Source: Lachnospiraceae bacterium
GTDB taxonomy: Bacteria; Bacillota; Clostridia; Lachnospirales; Lachnospiraceae
Length of the DNA: 64,000 nucleotides
Assembly: GCA_902363825.1 (NCBI GenBank)
Contig: CABJBK010000003.1
Span: 62,001-126,000, forward strand
Direction of reading: 5' to 3'
The first letter of the stretch is position 1. Every line of letters starts with the position of its first letter. Shown here piece after piece: positions 50,442-59,345 of the stretch. Below the pieces are notes generated by a model. That model ran no database searches, had not been told where the DNA came from, and saw only the letters and a program-made list of their open reading frames with translations. A program made the translations under genes and the position numbers.

Positions 50442-51794
50442 ATGATTTTACAGAAGATGTTATCTTTTATGGAAAAATATCATATGTTAGATGGATGTAA
50501 GACGCTTGTGATCGGAGTTTCCGGCGGGGCGGATTCCGTCTGCCTCCTGCTTTTGCTGGAAAAGGTCTGCAAAGAGCGGGGGATTCTGCCGGTCGTTGTG
50601 CATATCGAGCACGGGATCCGTGGAAAAGAGAGTCTTTCCGATGCCGCGTTTGTGGAAAACCTCTGCAAACAGAAGGATATCTTGTTTCACCGGTTTTCCT
50701 ACGCGGTGGAAAAGATTGCGAAAGAGAGCGGAGAATCAACGGAGGAAGCGGGAAGACGGCTCCGCTATGATACGTTTTTTCAGGTGGCGGAGCAGTATGA
50801 GCAGGCAAAGATCGCGGTTGCGCACAACGAGAACGACCAGGCGGAGACCGTGCTCTTTCATCTCGCGCGTGGAAGCGGCATAAAGGGGATGGGCGGCATC
50901 CCGCCGGTGCGCGGCAATATCATCCGTCCGCTCCTTGGCGTGAGCCGTGCTGAGATCGAGCAGTATTTAAAAGAGGCGGGACAGCCGTACTGCACCGACA
51001 GTACCAATGCCCTGGATATATACGCGCGCAACCGTATCCGCCATGAGGCACTGCCGTCTTTAAACGGCGTGAACGCGCAGGCGGTTTCCCATATCGGGCA
51101 GGCGGCGGAGGAGTTCTCCGAGGTCTTTGCGTACCTTGAGGCGCAGGCCAAGGAAGCGGAAGCGCACTGTGTGAGAGACGAAAGGCAGGGCGCACGGATC
51201 GGACAGGAAGCGTTTTGTGCCTGCCCGGTGATCCTGCAAAAGCAGATCGTATACGATCTGCTCGGAAGGCTTGCGGGAGCCAAGAAAGATATCACCAGAG
51301 AACATGTTGCCCAGGTGCTTGCGCTGATGGAAAAACAGGTGGGCAGAAAAATCTCACTCCCGTTTGGACTTGTCGCGGCAAGAACCTATGAAGGAATCCG
51401 GATCGGGCAGGAGAAAGTGCAAAAAAAGGAAGGAAATCGAAAGGAAGAGGCGTTTGCCTTTCGTATTTTCTCAAATAATCCGAAAATTGGTGAAATTCCG
51501 AAAAATCAGTATACGAAATGGTTTGATTATGATAAAATAGAACATGGTACCCAAATTCGGACGAGGCAGGAAGGCGACTTTTTTGTCCTCGATGAAAAAG
51601 GTGGAAAAAAGAAGCTGAAAAGCTATTTTATCGACGAAAAGATCCAGAGTGAAGAGCGTGACCGGATCCCGCTTCTTGCGGATGGCAGCCACATCCTCTG
51701 GATCGTCGGTTATCGCATCAGCGCTTACTATAAAGTGACGAAGGATACCAGAAGAATTTTAGAAGTACGATATGATGGAGGAATGAAAAGATGA
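50442..51794 (+). CDS. tilS: tRNA(Ile)-lysidine synthetase
   Basis: Converts C34 of the CAU-anticodon tRNA-Ile to lysidine, so it reads AUA. The 450-residue protein has the ATP-pyrophosphatase P-loop GVSGGADS (25-32), the HIEHGIRGKES and AEQYEQAKIAVAHNENDQAETVLFHLARGSGIKG blocks of the catalytic half and the C-terminal tRNA-binding part ending in RIPLLADGSHILWIVGYRIS. It starts three bases after spoIIE and overlaps hpt by four. Confidence 0.95.
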   Translation: MILQKMLSFMEKYHMLDGCKTLVIGVSGGADSVCLLLLLEKVCKERGILPVVVHIEHGIRGKESLSDAAFVENLCKQKDILFHRFSYAVEKIAKESGESTEEAGRRLRYDTFFQVAEQYEQAKIAVAHNENDQAETVLFHLARGSGIKGMGGIPPVRGNIIRPLLGVSRAEIEQYLKEAGQPYCTDSTNALDIYARNRIRHEALPSLNGVNAQAVSHIGQAAEEFSEVFAYLEAQAKEAEAHCVRDERQGARIGQEAFCACPVILQKQIVYDLLGRLAGAKKDITREHVAQVLALMEKQVGRKISLPFGLVAARTYEGIRIGQEKVQKKEGNRKEEAFAFRIFSNNPKIGEIPKNQYTKWFDYDKIEHGTQIRTRQEGDFFVLDEKGGKKKLKSYFIDEKIQSEERDRIPLLADGSHILWIVGYRISAYYKVTKDTRRILEVRYDGGMKR

Positions 51795-52315
51795 GTGAAT
51801 CAGTTCGCGTAATGCTGCCGGAGGAAAAGGTGAACCAAAGGATCGCAGAATTGGGCGAAGAAATCAGTAAGGAATTTGCGGGAGAACCGGTGCATCTGAT
51901 CTGTATCTTAAAGGGATCGGTATTTTTTACCTGTGAGCTCGCGAAGCGGATCACGGTTCCGGTGACCATGGATTTCATGACAGTATCCAGCTACGGTTCG
52001 GGAACAACATCCAGCGGAAATGTCAAGATCAAAAAGGATCTCGACGAGGACATTGCCGGAAAGAACGTGGTCGTGATAGAAGATATTATTGATACCGGAA
52101 GAACACTTGCGTGTCTTCTTGAAATCTTAAAAGAAAGAAATCCGAAAAAGTTAAAGCTCTGTACACTGCTTGACAAGCCGGATCGACGGATCGCTGACGT
52201 GAGTGTGGATTACACCGGATTCGTGATTCCGGATGAATTTGTTGTGGGATATGGTCTGGATTATGATCAAAGATACAGAAACCTTCCATATGTCGGTGTT
52301 TTAGATCTGGGCTAG
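51791..52315 (+). CDS. hpt: Hypoxanthine phosphoribosyltransferase
   Basis: Purine salvage enzyme making IMP/GMP from hypoxanthine/guanine and PRPP. The 174-residue protein has the PRPP loop VVVIEDIIDTGRTL (about 96-109), LICILKGSVFFTCEL (about 35-49) and the C-terminal DEFVVGYGLDYDQRYRNLPYVGVL. It overlaps tilS by four bases and precedes ftsH by 19, the conserved order tilS-hpt-ftsH. Confidence 0.96.
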   Translation: MSESVRVMLPEEKVNQRIAELGEEISKEFAGEPVHLICILKGSVFFTCELAKRITVPVTMDFMTVSSYGSGTTSSGNVKIKKDLDEDIAGKNVVVIEDIIDTGRTLACLLEILKERNPKKLKLCTLLDKPDRRIADVSVDYTGFVIPDEFVVGYGLDYDQRYRNLPYVGVLDLG

Positions 52316-52334
52316 GAAAAAAGGAGGTTTTTGG

Positions 52335-54167
52335 GTGAAGAAAAATTACAGAGGATTCGGCTTTTACATTGTGCTGATTTTGGTTGTGATCGGAGTCTGG
52401 TACCTTTTGGATTCCAATCAGGGCGTGAATAACAATTACACATACGCGCAGTTTGAGGAAAATTTAAAAGACGGAGATATCTCCTCCGTAAAGATCGATC
52501 AGAACAGAGAGATACCGACCGGTATTTTGGAGATCACGCTTGCGAACGGAACCAGCCAGAAATTGTATGTTTCCGATGTCAACGCGGTACAGGATCTGCT
52601 GCTTCAGTATGATCAGGATTACCGTATGACGGATGTGCCGGCGGAGAGCTGGCTGATGTCGCTTCTGCCGCTGCTTCTGGTGTTTGGAGCGATGTTCATT
52701 TTGTTCATGATCATGAACAACCAGGCGTCGTCCGGCGGAAGCAACAGCAAGATGATGAATTTCGGCAAGAGCCACGCGAAGATGACGGTGGATTCTGATA
52801 AGCGGGTAACCTTTGCCAATGTGGCGGGACTGCAGGAAGAAAAAGAGGAACTTGAGGAGATCGTTGATTTCTTAAAAGAGCCTGGAAAATACACGCAGCT
52901 CGGCGCGAGGATCCCGAAAGGAGTGCTGCTTGTAGGCCCTCCGGGAACCGGTAAGACCCTGCTTGCGAAGGCGATCGCCGGCGAAGCGGGAGTGCCGTTT
53001 TTCAGCATTTCCGGTTCGGATTTTGTAGAGATGTTTGTCGGTGTCGGCGCGTCCCGTGTGAGAGATCTTTTTGAGGAAGCAAAGAAAAACGCGCCGTGTA
53101 TCGTGTTCATCGATGAGATCGACGCAGTGGCAAGACGCAGAGGAACCGGCATGGGCGGCGGTCATGACGAGCGTGAGCAGACGTTGAACCAGTTACTTGT
53201 TGAGATGGACGGATTCGGCGTAAACGAGGGAATCATCGTGATGGCGGCGACCAACCGTGTGGATATCTTAGATCCGGCGATCATGCGTCCGGGACGTTTT
53301 GACCGCAAGGTACATGTCGGCAGACCGGATGTGGGCGGAAGAGAAGAAATCTTAAATGTTCATATTAAGAACAAACCGATCGGGGATGACGTGGACTTAA
53401 AGCAGATCGCGCAGACAACCGCAGGATTTACCGGTGCGGATCTTGAAAATCTGCTCAATGAATCCGCGATCATCGCGGCAAAGGAGAGGCGCTCCTATAT
53501 CACACAGGATGATATCAAGCGTTCTTTCGTCAAGGTAGGGATCGGCACGGAGAAACACAGCCGTATCATTACCGAAAAAGAGAAAAAGATCACGGCGTAT
53601 CATGAATCGGGTCATGCGATCCTGTTTCATCTGCTGCCGGATGTTGGACCGGTTTATTCCGTATCCATCATTCCGACCGGAGCCGGTGCTGCGGGATATA
53701 CCATGCCGTTGCCGGAACGGGATGAGATGTTTAACACCAGAGGACGTATGCTTCAGGAGATCACGGTAGATCTCGGTGGACGTGTCGCGGAAGAACTGAT
53801 CTTTGACGATATCACGACCGGGGCTTCCCAGGATATCAAACAGGCAACGGAGCTTGCGAAGGCGATGGTTACCAAGTACGGAATGTCGGAGAACATCGGT
53901 CTGATCAATTATGACAATGACGATAATGAGGTATTTATCGGAAGAGATCTTGCGCATACCAGAGGATATGGCGAGAATGTGGCGTCAAGGATCGATGAGG
54001 AAGTAAAGCATATTATCGATGAGTGTTACGCGAGAGCGAAAAAGATCATAGATGAAAATATGGATGTGCTTCACAGATCGGCAGATCTGCTCCTTGAAAA
54101 AGAAAAGATCAGCCGTGAGGAATTTGAGGCGTTGTTTGACGAAGAAGGTACGAAAAAAGAAGACTGA
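52335..54167 (+). CDS. ftsH: ATP-dependent zinc metalloprotease FtsH
   Basis: Membrane protease for quality control of membrane proteins. The 610-residue protein has two membrane helices (about 10-26 and 107-127) around a short extracytoplasmic domain, an AAA module with Walker A GPPGTGKT (201-208), Walker [10 protein letters not shown] (256-264), SRH region (about 308-325) and the zinc motif HESGH (423-427). It starts with GTG 52335 after AAGGAGG, seven bases upstream. A 386 nt non-coding stretch follows. Confidence 0.97.
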   Translation: MKKNYRGFGFYIVLILVVIGVWYLLDSNQGVNNNYTYAQFEENLKDGDISSVKIDQNREIPTGILEITLANGTSQKLYVSDVNAVQDLLLQYDQDYRMTDVPAESWLMSLLPLLLVFGAMFILFMIMNNQASSGGSNSKMMNFGKSHAKMTVDSDKRVTFANVAGLQEEKEELEEIVDFLKEPGKYTQLGARIPKGVLLVGPPGTGKTLLAKAIAGEAGVPFFSISGSDFVEMFVGVGASRVRDLFEEAKKNAPCIVFIDEIDAVARRRGTGMGGGHDEREQTLNQLLVEMDGFGVNEGIIVMAATNRVDILDPAIMRPGRFDRKVHVGRPDVGGREEILNVHIKNKPIGDDVDLKQIAQTTAGFTGADLENLLNESAIIAAKERRSYITQDDIKRSFVKVGIGTEKHSRIITEKEKKITAYHESGHAILFHLLPDVGPVYSVSIIPTGAGAAGYTMPLPERDEMFNTRGRMLQEITVDLGGRVAEELIFDDITTGASQDIKQATELAKAMVTKYGMSENIGLINYDNDDNEVFIGRDLAHTRGYGENVASRIDEEVKHIIDECYARAKKIIDENMDVLHRSADLLLEKEKISREEFEALFDEEGTKKED

Positions 54168-54313
54168 CAAGAAAATGACACAAATATTTTTCCTGCTTGT
54201 ATAATTTACAAATGAGAAAACCACATATGAGACAAAAGTACCATACAAAATTTACAAAAACAAGTACAGCATTTTGTGATGTTTGTGCACACTTATGGCG
54301 GGAATAATGGTAC

Positions 54314-54420
54314 TATAATATTCGTAAAAACCCCCCAATACATTATAGAGTTTTTGCTACACCCCATAGTAAAAATACCTTCTCCTAAAAGAGACAGCTG
54401 ATCGACAGGCTGTCTCTTTT
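54314..54420 (+). ncRNA. Candidate small RNA with C-rich loop
   Basis: A perfect -10 TATAAT (54314-54319) is followed by about 95 nt without a reading frame and a terminator (AAAAGAGACAG 54387-54397 with CTGTCTCTTTT 54410-54420). The RNA (about 54326-54420) would hold an unpaired CCCCCC (54331-54336), a hairpin TTTTTGCTA-CACCCCA-TAGTAAAAA (54351-54375) with a C-rich loop, and CCTTCTCC (54378-54385), which is complementary to Shine-Dalgarno sequences. This is the layout of Firmicutes antisense sRNAs. The -35 is weak. The remaining parts of the gap (54168-54313 and 54421-54553) hold only AT-rich sequence and a loose ACAAAAT/ATTTTGT inverted repeat (54245-54277). Confidence 0.5.
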
Positions 54421-54553
54421 ACTGTCTGAAAATAAAAAATCCCCGGAAAGTAATTTTTGTATAGAATAATAGTGGAAAAAAAAACATAATTATATTATGA
54501 TAGGAAACATGGCGCGAAATAGAGCCGTAATATTGAAAAAATAACACGAGAAG

Positions 54554-56671
54554 ATGGAAATGGCAGGTAGAGGAATGAAAGATCAATCGGTATATGAATT
54601 GAATAAGACTCAGCAGTATATCATGCAGATGCGTCCGGTACTGCATAAGCGGGCACTGTTCTGTGACGGAACCGCGGATTACAGAAAGCCAATGGAGCCA
54701 AAGGCAAATGATATGGTGGAGATCCGGTTCCGGACGGCGAAAGACAATGTGGACGCAGTGCTTCTGTGGGCGGATGGCAAAGAGCATCCGATGCAGAAAG
54801 TAGAGACGGAAAATGAGTATGATTACTACGCGGTAAAAATACAGCTCGGAAGAGAAAAATTCCAGTATTATTTTGAAGTGATCACCGGAATGTTACACTG
54901 TTACTACGATCGTTATGGCGCGACGAAGGAAAAATCCGAGCATCCGTTTACGATCGTGCCGGGATTTTCAACGCCGGACTGGGCAAAAGGCGCGGTCATG
55001 TATCAGATCCTCGTCGATCGCTTCTACAATGCGGATCCGACCAATGACGTGGTGGACAATGAGTATTTTTATATCCGTATGCCGAGCAAAAAAGTGGAGA
55101 CCTGGGAAAAATGCCCGGAAAACTTCAGCGTGGATGAGTTCTACGGCGGAGATCTCGCGGGTGTACTCGAAAAGATGGACTATCTCGAAGAACTTGGCGT
55201 GGAAGTCATCTACTTTAATCCGCTGTTTGTCTCCCCGTCCAATCACAAGTATGATATCCAGGATTATGACAACATAGATCCGCATTACGGAAAGATCGTT
55301 GTCGATGAGGGAGAGATACTACCGGATGGCTGCCATGATAACAGCAAGGCGACCAAATACATTTCGCGCGTGACGGATCCGAGAAACTTAGAGGCGAGCA
55401 ACGAACTGTTCCGTCAGGTGGTCGAGGAAGCGCACAGGCGTGGGATGAAAGTCATTCTGGACGGTGTGTTCAATCACTGCGGATCTTTCAACAAATGGAT
55501 GGACCGAGAGGGACTTTATACAGACCGGAATATTTACGAGCCGGGCGCTTATCTTTCGGAAGACAGCCCGTATCGTGACTATTTCGCGTTCACGGATGAA
55601 CGCAGCTGGCCGAAAAATACCACTTACGAAGGCTGGTGGGGCTATGATACACTGCCGAAATTGAATTACGAGGGATCGGAAACACTTTATCAGTATATTT
55701 TAAAAATAGCGAAAAAATGGGTGTCCGCGCCGTACAACGCGGATGGATGGCGTCTGGACGTGGCGGCAGACCTCGGACACAGCCCGGAGGTAAACCACAA
55801 ATTCTGGCAGGATTTCCGGGACGCAGTCAAGGAAGCGAACCCGAATGCCATTGTCCTGGCGGAACACTACGGCGACGCGAGCGCATGGCTTCAGGGAAAT
55901 GAGTGGGATACCATCATGAACTATGACGCGTTTATGGAGCCGCTCACCTGGTTCTTAACCGGTATGGAAAAGCACAGTGACGAGCGCAGGGAAGAAAAAG
56001 AAGGGGATATCCGGCTGTTTGAGGAGAGTATGAAGCGCGGAATGAGTACGATGATGACCCCATCGATCTTGTGCTCCATGAATGAGCTGTCCAACCACGA
56101 TCATTCAAGATTTCTGACAAGAACCAATCACAAGGCAGGACGCGCGGAAGGACTTGGCACGCAGGCTGCGGAAGATGACATAAACAAAGGCGTATTCCGG
56201 GAAGCGGTCGTTGTCCAGATGACCTGGCCGGGCGCACCGACGATTTATTACGGAGACGAGGCGGGACTTTGCGGATTCACCGATCCGGATAACCGCAGAA
56301 CCTATCCTTGGGGCAACGAGGATAAAAACCTGATTGAATTCCACAAGGCGATGATCCGGATCCACAAGAGCAGTGAGGCATTCCGCACCGGATCGGTCAA
56401 GCTTTTGAGCGGCGGCGGAAATCTTTTGTGCTTCGCGAGATTTAACCGGGAAGACCAGTTTATCGTCGCGGTAAATAACGATGACCTCGCGAGACATCTC
56501 GGAATCTCTGTATGGGGAGCCGGTATGCCGAAAAACTGTGAACTCGAACAGATCATGTTTACAAACGAGGGCGGATATTCCGTGGTTCCGGTCACCTATC
56601 AGGTAAAGAACGGACATTTAAACCTCACGATGCAGAAGCGTTCCGCGATCGTTTTAAGACGTAAAAAATAG
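54554..56671 (+). CDS. GH13 alpha-amylase family enzyme (cytoplasmic)
   Basis: A 705-residue glycoside hydrolase family 13 protein without a signal peptide. An N-terminal beta domain (about 15-130, MVEIRFRTAKDNVDAVLLWADGKEHPM) precedes the barrel. Catalytic residues are visible: nucleophile Asp402 (GWRLDVAAD), acid/base Glu437 (VLAEHYGD) and Asp516 (LSNHDHSRF), with region I GVFNHCG. It is longer than the 32310 enzyme with extra loops (for example about 240-280). Probably degrades imported maltodextrins. Start may be ATG 54554 or ATG 54575 (MKDQSVYEL), which follows TAGAGGA directly. Confidence 0.9.
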   Translation: MEMAGRGMKDQSVYELNKTQQYIMQMRPVLHKRALFCDGTADYRKPMEPKANDMVEIRFRTAKDNVDAVLLWADGKEHPMQKVETENEYDYYAVKIQLGREKFQYYFEVITGMLHCYYDRYGATKEKSEHPFTIVPGFSTPDWAKGAVMYQILVDRFYNADPTNDVVDNEYFYIRMPSKKVETWEKCPENFSVDEFYGGDLAGVLEKMDYLEELGVEVIYFNPLFVSPSNHKYDIQDYDNIDPHYGKIVVDEGEILPDGCHDNSKATKYISRVTDPRNLEASNELFRQVVEEAHRRGMKVILDGVFNHCGSFNKWMDREGLYTDRNIYEPGAYLSEDSPYRDYFAFTDERSWPKNTTYEGWWGYDTLPKLNYEGSETLYQYILKIAKKWVSAPYNADGWRLDVAADLGHSPEVNHKFWQDFRDAVKEANPNAIVLAEHYGDASAWLQGNEWDTIMNYDAFMEPLTWFLTGMEKHSDERREEKEGDIRLFEESMKRGMSTMMTPSILCSMNELSNHDHSRFLTRTNHKAGRAEGLGTQAAEDDINKGVFREAVVVQMTWPGAPTIYYGDEAGLCGFTDPDNRRTYPWGNEDKNLIEFHKAMIRIHKSSEAFRTGSVKLLSGGGNLLCFARFNREDQFIVAVNNDDLARHLGISVWGAGMPKNCELEQIMFTNEGGYSVVPVTYQVKNGHLNLTMQKRSAIVLRRKK

Positions 56672-56740
56672 CTTGCGTAACCATGTGAGCTATGCTATAA
56701 TATACTACTGTTAGGGCGTGTGAGACATTGCACTGACCAT

Positions 56741-56822
56741 GGATGGATTCCCGAGTGGCCAAAGGGGACAGACTGTAAATCTGCTGCAAATTGCTTCGGT
56801 GGTTCGAATCCACCTCCATCCA
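56741..56822 (+). tRNA. tRNA-Tyr (anticodon GTA)
   Basis: Class II cloverleaf with long variable arm. Acceptor GGATGGA (56741-56747) pairs with TCCATCC (56815-56821), discriminator A 56822. Anticodon loop ACTGTAAAT with GTA at 56775-56777; T arm GGTGG-TTCGAAT-CCACC. No CCA is encoded. It lies 70 nt after the GH13 gene, just before a terminator. Confidence 0.95.
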
Positions 56823-56838
56823 TTCACAGAATAAGAAC

Positions 56839-56878
56839 GAAAAAGGATATTGTCCAATGTGGGCAGTATCCTTTTTTT
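56839..56878 (+). terminator. Terminator of tRNA-Tyr
   Basis: AAAAAGGATA (56840-56849) pairs with TATCCTTTTT (56867-56876), with inner GTCC/GGGC, and T7. It ends the tRNA transcript. Confidence 0.88.
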
Positions 56879-56909
56879 GAATCATAGGAAATTCCTTCCT
56901 ATGATTCAA
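56877..56909. repeat. Perfect 14 bp inverted repeat
   Basis: TTGAATCATAGGAA (56877-56890), 5 nt loop ATTCC, TTCCTATGATTCAA (56896-56909). It begins within the T run of the tRNA-Tyr terminator. It is followed by a GC-rich hairpin (CTCCGCG 56915 region with CGCGGAG, 56914-56942) and by AT-poor sequence without genes up to 56975. Confidence 0.7.
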
Positions 56910-56975
56910 AAACGCTCCGCGGGGATGCGCAGCTCGCGGAGATGAAGTTTATGTTGAACATACCGCTCGCGCGCG

Positions 56976-57005
56976 AAAGTGTGCGGTAAGCGCACACTTT
57001 ATTTT
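56976..57005 (+). terminator. Hairpin with T-rich tail before the PadR cassette
   Basis: AAAGTGTGCG (56976-56985) pairs perfectly with CGCACACTTT (56991-57000), loop GTAAG, followed by ATTTTAATGG, the end fragment of the repeat element (AATGGCGACGAG, 57006-57017). May be a second terminator or a remnant of the repeat. Confidence 0.55.
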
Positions 57006-57034
57006 AATGGCGACGAGAAAAAATAAAAAACTAC

Positions 57035-57125
57035 TTGACCTGTCGTAGTAGTCGTGCTATGATTACTCCATCAGAAGTAATACGACAGACGTAGTACGAC
57101 AGACATAATACGATAGGCGTAATAC
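57035..57125 (+). promoter_or_regulatory. PadR promoter with tandem 14 bp operator repeats
   Basis: Promoter TTGACC (57035-57040), 17 bp spacer, TATGAT (57058-57063). Downstream are three and a half tandem 14 bp units: GTAATACGACAGAC (57077-57090), GTAGTACGACAGAC (57091-57104), ATAATACGATAGGC (57105-57118), GTAATAC (57119-57125). The promoter spacer contains the inverted core CTGTCGTA (57040-57047). The PadR-type gene starts 25 nt after the last unit. Confidence 0.75.
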
Positions 57126-57149
57126 AAAATGGGGAAAGAAGGAGGAATT

Positions 57150-57503
57150 ATGACAGAGATCAGCAGTGATGTCATTCGCGGTTACAATGACACGATCATT
57201 TTGTATCTGCTCTTGAAGGAACCGTCCTATGGTTATGAGATCTCAAAGAAGATCCGTAACCTGTCCGAGGATAAATATGTGATCAAAGAGACGACACTTT
57301 ATTCCGCGTTTACGCGTATGCAGAAAAACGGTTACATCGTATCCTTTTACGGAGACGAGACCGGCGGAAAGAGAAGAACCTATTACCGGATCACGGAAAA
57401 GGGCAGAGCGTATTATTATGAAAAGTGCAAGGAATGGGTACTGACCAAAGATGTGATTGAGAAATTTATAAGCAGGGAGGAATGCGGGAATGGAGACAAT
57501 TAG
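57150..57503 (+). CDS. PadR family transcriptional regulator
   Basis: A 117-residue winged-helix repressor: DTIILYLLLKEPSYGYEISKKIRNLSEDKYVIKETTLYSAFTRMQKNGYIVSFYG with the typical TLY recognition helix and ending in a charged helix. The frame could begin at 57129, but ATG 57150 is preferred because GGAGG is 6 nt upstream. It overlaps the next gene by 14 bases, and the tandem repeats in front suggest self-control. Confidence 0.9.
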   Translation: MTEISSDVIRGYNDTIILYLLLKEPSYGYEISKKIRNLSEDKYVIKETTLYSAFTRMQKNGYIVSFYGDETGGKRRTYYRITEKGRAYYYEKCKEWVLTKDVIEKFISREECGNGDN

Positions 57504-58479
57504 AAACTATCTTGAGACGATGTTTTTGAATCTGCCGGGAACGCCGGAAGTAATGCGGGCAAAGATGGAACTCGGACAGATGATGGAGGATAAATACAAC
57601 GAACTGATCGCGGAAGGAAAAATGGACAATGAAGCGACAGGGATCGTGATCTCCGAATTTGGAAATTTGGAGGAACTGGCGGAAGAGCTTGGGATCCTTG
57701 ACTATATGAAAAAAGGAAATTTTGAGAAGAGAGAGACGGTAACGATGGAGACGGTCAGGAGCTTTATCGCGGAAAAGACCCGTTCATCGGTGCGCATGGC
57801 GATCGGTGTGCTGTTTTGTATTTTGAGTCCGGCCGGATTCATTTTCTTTCAGGCGCTCACAGTGAGCAAGGGAATGTCCGGTGGCGCGGCGGAAGCGGCC
57901 GGATTGCTTTTATTCTTCCTTTTAGTAGCGGCAGGAGTTGGATGCATCGTTTATGACTGTGTCCGCATGAGCAAATGGCAGTATTTAAAAAAGGATGAAC
58001 TGGTCATGGACTTCGCAACAGAAGCCTATGTGAGAGAACAGCGGGAAAATTTCCAGCCGACTTACGCGCTTTACATTACATTCGGCGTGGTTTTCTGCAT
58101 TATAAGCGTGATCCCATCGGCAGTCATTGGAACGTTTTTGTATGATTCTGTTTTCCTTAATGTTCTTTCCGGCGCGTTTGTCCTTATTTTTGTGGCGATC
58201 GGCGTGATGTTTTTCATTATGGGAGCAAAGCGGAAAAGCGGATACGAAGTGCTGCTTGCGATCAATCCGGGAGCGGGTGAGAATGGCGTCCGGGAGGATG
58301 AGGAGCCGCAGAGTGAACTGGAGCGGAATGTAATGTCTGTGTACTGGCCGACTATCGTATGTCTGTATCTGATCTGGAGCTTTTTGACCATGAGCTGGCA
58401 CATCACCTGGATCATCTGGCCGATCGCCGGTGTCATGGAACATGTGGTGCGCATCATATGCAGGGAGATCAGGCGATAA
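57490..58479 (+). CDS. DUF1700-like/permease-prefix domain membrane protein
   Basis: A 329-residue protein. The N-terminal 80 residues are helical (IRNYLETMFLNLPGTPEVMRAKMELGQMMEDKYNELIAEG and EATGIVISEFGNLEELAEELG), as in the DUF1700/permease-prefix domain 1 group; the rest has about five membrane segments (about 101-125, 130-152, 195-218, 222-245, 292-320). Such proteins are nearly always paired with PadR and DUF4097 genes. It may sense envelope state, but this is not shown. Confidence 0.8.
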   Translation: METIRNYLETMFLNLPGTPEVMRAKMELGQMMEDKYNELIAEGKMDNEATGIVISEFGNLEELAEELGILDYMKKGNFEKRETVTMETVRSFIAEKTRSSVRMAIGVLFCILSPAGFIFFQALTVSKGMSGGAAEAAGLLLFFLLVAAGVGCIVYDCVRMSKWQYLKKDELVMDFATEAYVREQRENFQPTYALYITFGVVFCIISVIPSAVIGTFLYDSVFLNVLSGAFVLIFVAIGVMFFIMGAKRKSGYEVLLAINPGAGENGVREDEEPQSELERNVMSVYWPTIVCLYLIWSFLTMSWHITWIIWPIAGVMEHVVRIICREIRR

Positions 58480-58491
58480 AGGAGGAGAAGC

Positions 58492-59256
58492 ATGAAAAGA
58501 GCGATTTATTTAAGCGTACTTGTGGTCATCACCGTGGGATGCATTCTGTGGCGTGTCGGCAGTGACGCGTTTGGATGGTTTTACAGTGGGGATGAGACGG
58601 AACAGGGAACGGAAGTGTCATTGGAAGGAACACAGGTACTGGACGCATTTTCAGAGATCCGTGTGGAGTCCGATGTGATGGATGTCACGATACAGAAAGG
58701 AACAGATTACAGCTTAAGCTATCGTACAGCAGGGAAGAACAAACCGGCCTATTCCGTAAAGGACGGCGTGTTAAGCGTCACACAAAAACAGCAGAAAAAA
58801 CACTGGAATCTTGGCATGGTATCGAACAAGTCGGCGGCTATGACCATTACCGTGCCGGAAGATGTGGCACTCAAAGACGTGGATATCACCTCAAATGTCG
58901 GAGATGTGGATATAAACGGGATCGTCACGGAAAGGTTTGAATGTGAACTGGATGTCGGGGATATGACGGCGAAGAACGCAGAACTGGGTGAGAGCACGAT
59001 AGATGCCGATGTCGGAGATGTTAAGATTGACAAAGTAAAGGCGAAAAACCTTGATGTGACGGCGGATGTCGGAGATATTGAGGCAGCGCTCGTCGGGGAA
59101 AGTGATGCGTATGATATTTCCTTTGACTGCGGTGTCGGGGAAGCGACATTAAACGGAGAAAACGTAAAGAAAAATACGCAGATCCATGCTGCGGACGCGG
59201 AGGGAAAGATCGAACTGTCTGCGGATGTCGGAGACATTGACGTGTCGATAGAGTGA
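58492..59256 (+). CDS. DUF4097 family beta-strand repeat protein
   Basis: A 254-residue protein with an N-terminal membrane or signal segment (about 4-26), then a right-handed beta-helix-like domain (about 40-254) with repeated SNVGDVDING, LDVGDMTAKNAEL, ADVGDVKIDKV, ADVGDIEAAL motifs. This repeat, V-G-D every 15-20 residues, is the DUF4097 signature. It is probably an extracytoplasmic protein. Last gene of the PadR cassette. Confidence 0.85.
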   Translation: MKRAIYLSVLVVITVGCILWRVGSDAFGWFYSGDETEQGTEVSLEGTQVLDAFSEIRVESDVMDVTIQKGTDYSLSYRTAGKNKPAYSVKDGVLSVTQKQQKKHWNLGMVSNKSAAMTITVPEDVALKDVDITSNVGDVDINGIVTERFECELDVGDMTAKNAELGESTIDADVGDVKIDKVKAKNLDVTADVGDIEAALVGESDAYDISFDCGVGEATLNGENVKKNTQIHAADAEGKIELSADVGDIDVSIE

Positions 59257-59274
59257 GCGTGACCTGCGCATAAA

Positions 59275-59327
59275 AAATCAGGATTTCCAAAAGACCGGCG
59301 CGGTCGGATGGAAGTCCTGACTTTTTA
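59275..59327. terminator. Terminator between convergent genes
   Basis: AAATCAGGA (59275-59283) and TCCTGA (59315-59320) pair, with inner TTCC/GGAA and GACCG/CGGTC (59293-59305), followed by T5. It ends the PadR cassette and may also serve the LacI gene on the other strand. Confidence 0.8.
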
Positions 59328-59345
59328 TTTCATCTCTGTTCTCTG

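Noticed and set aside
57077..57125. CRISPR-like repeats
   Set aside because: The 14 bp units are adjacent without spacers and lie within a promoter region, so they are an operator array.
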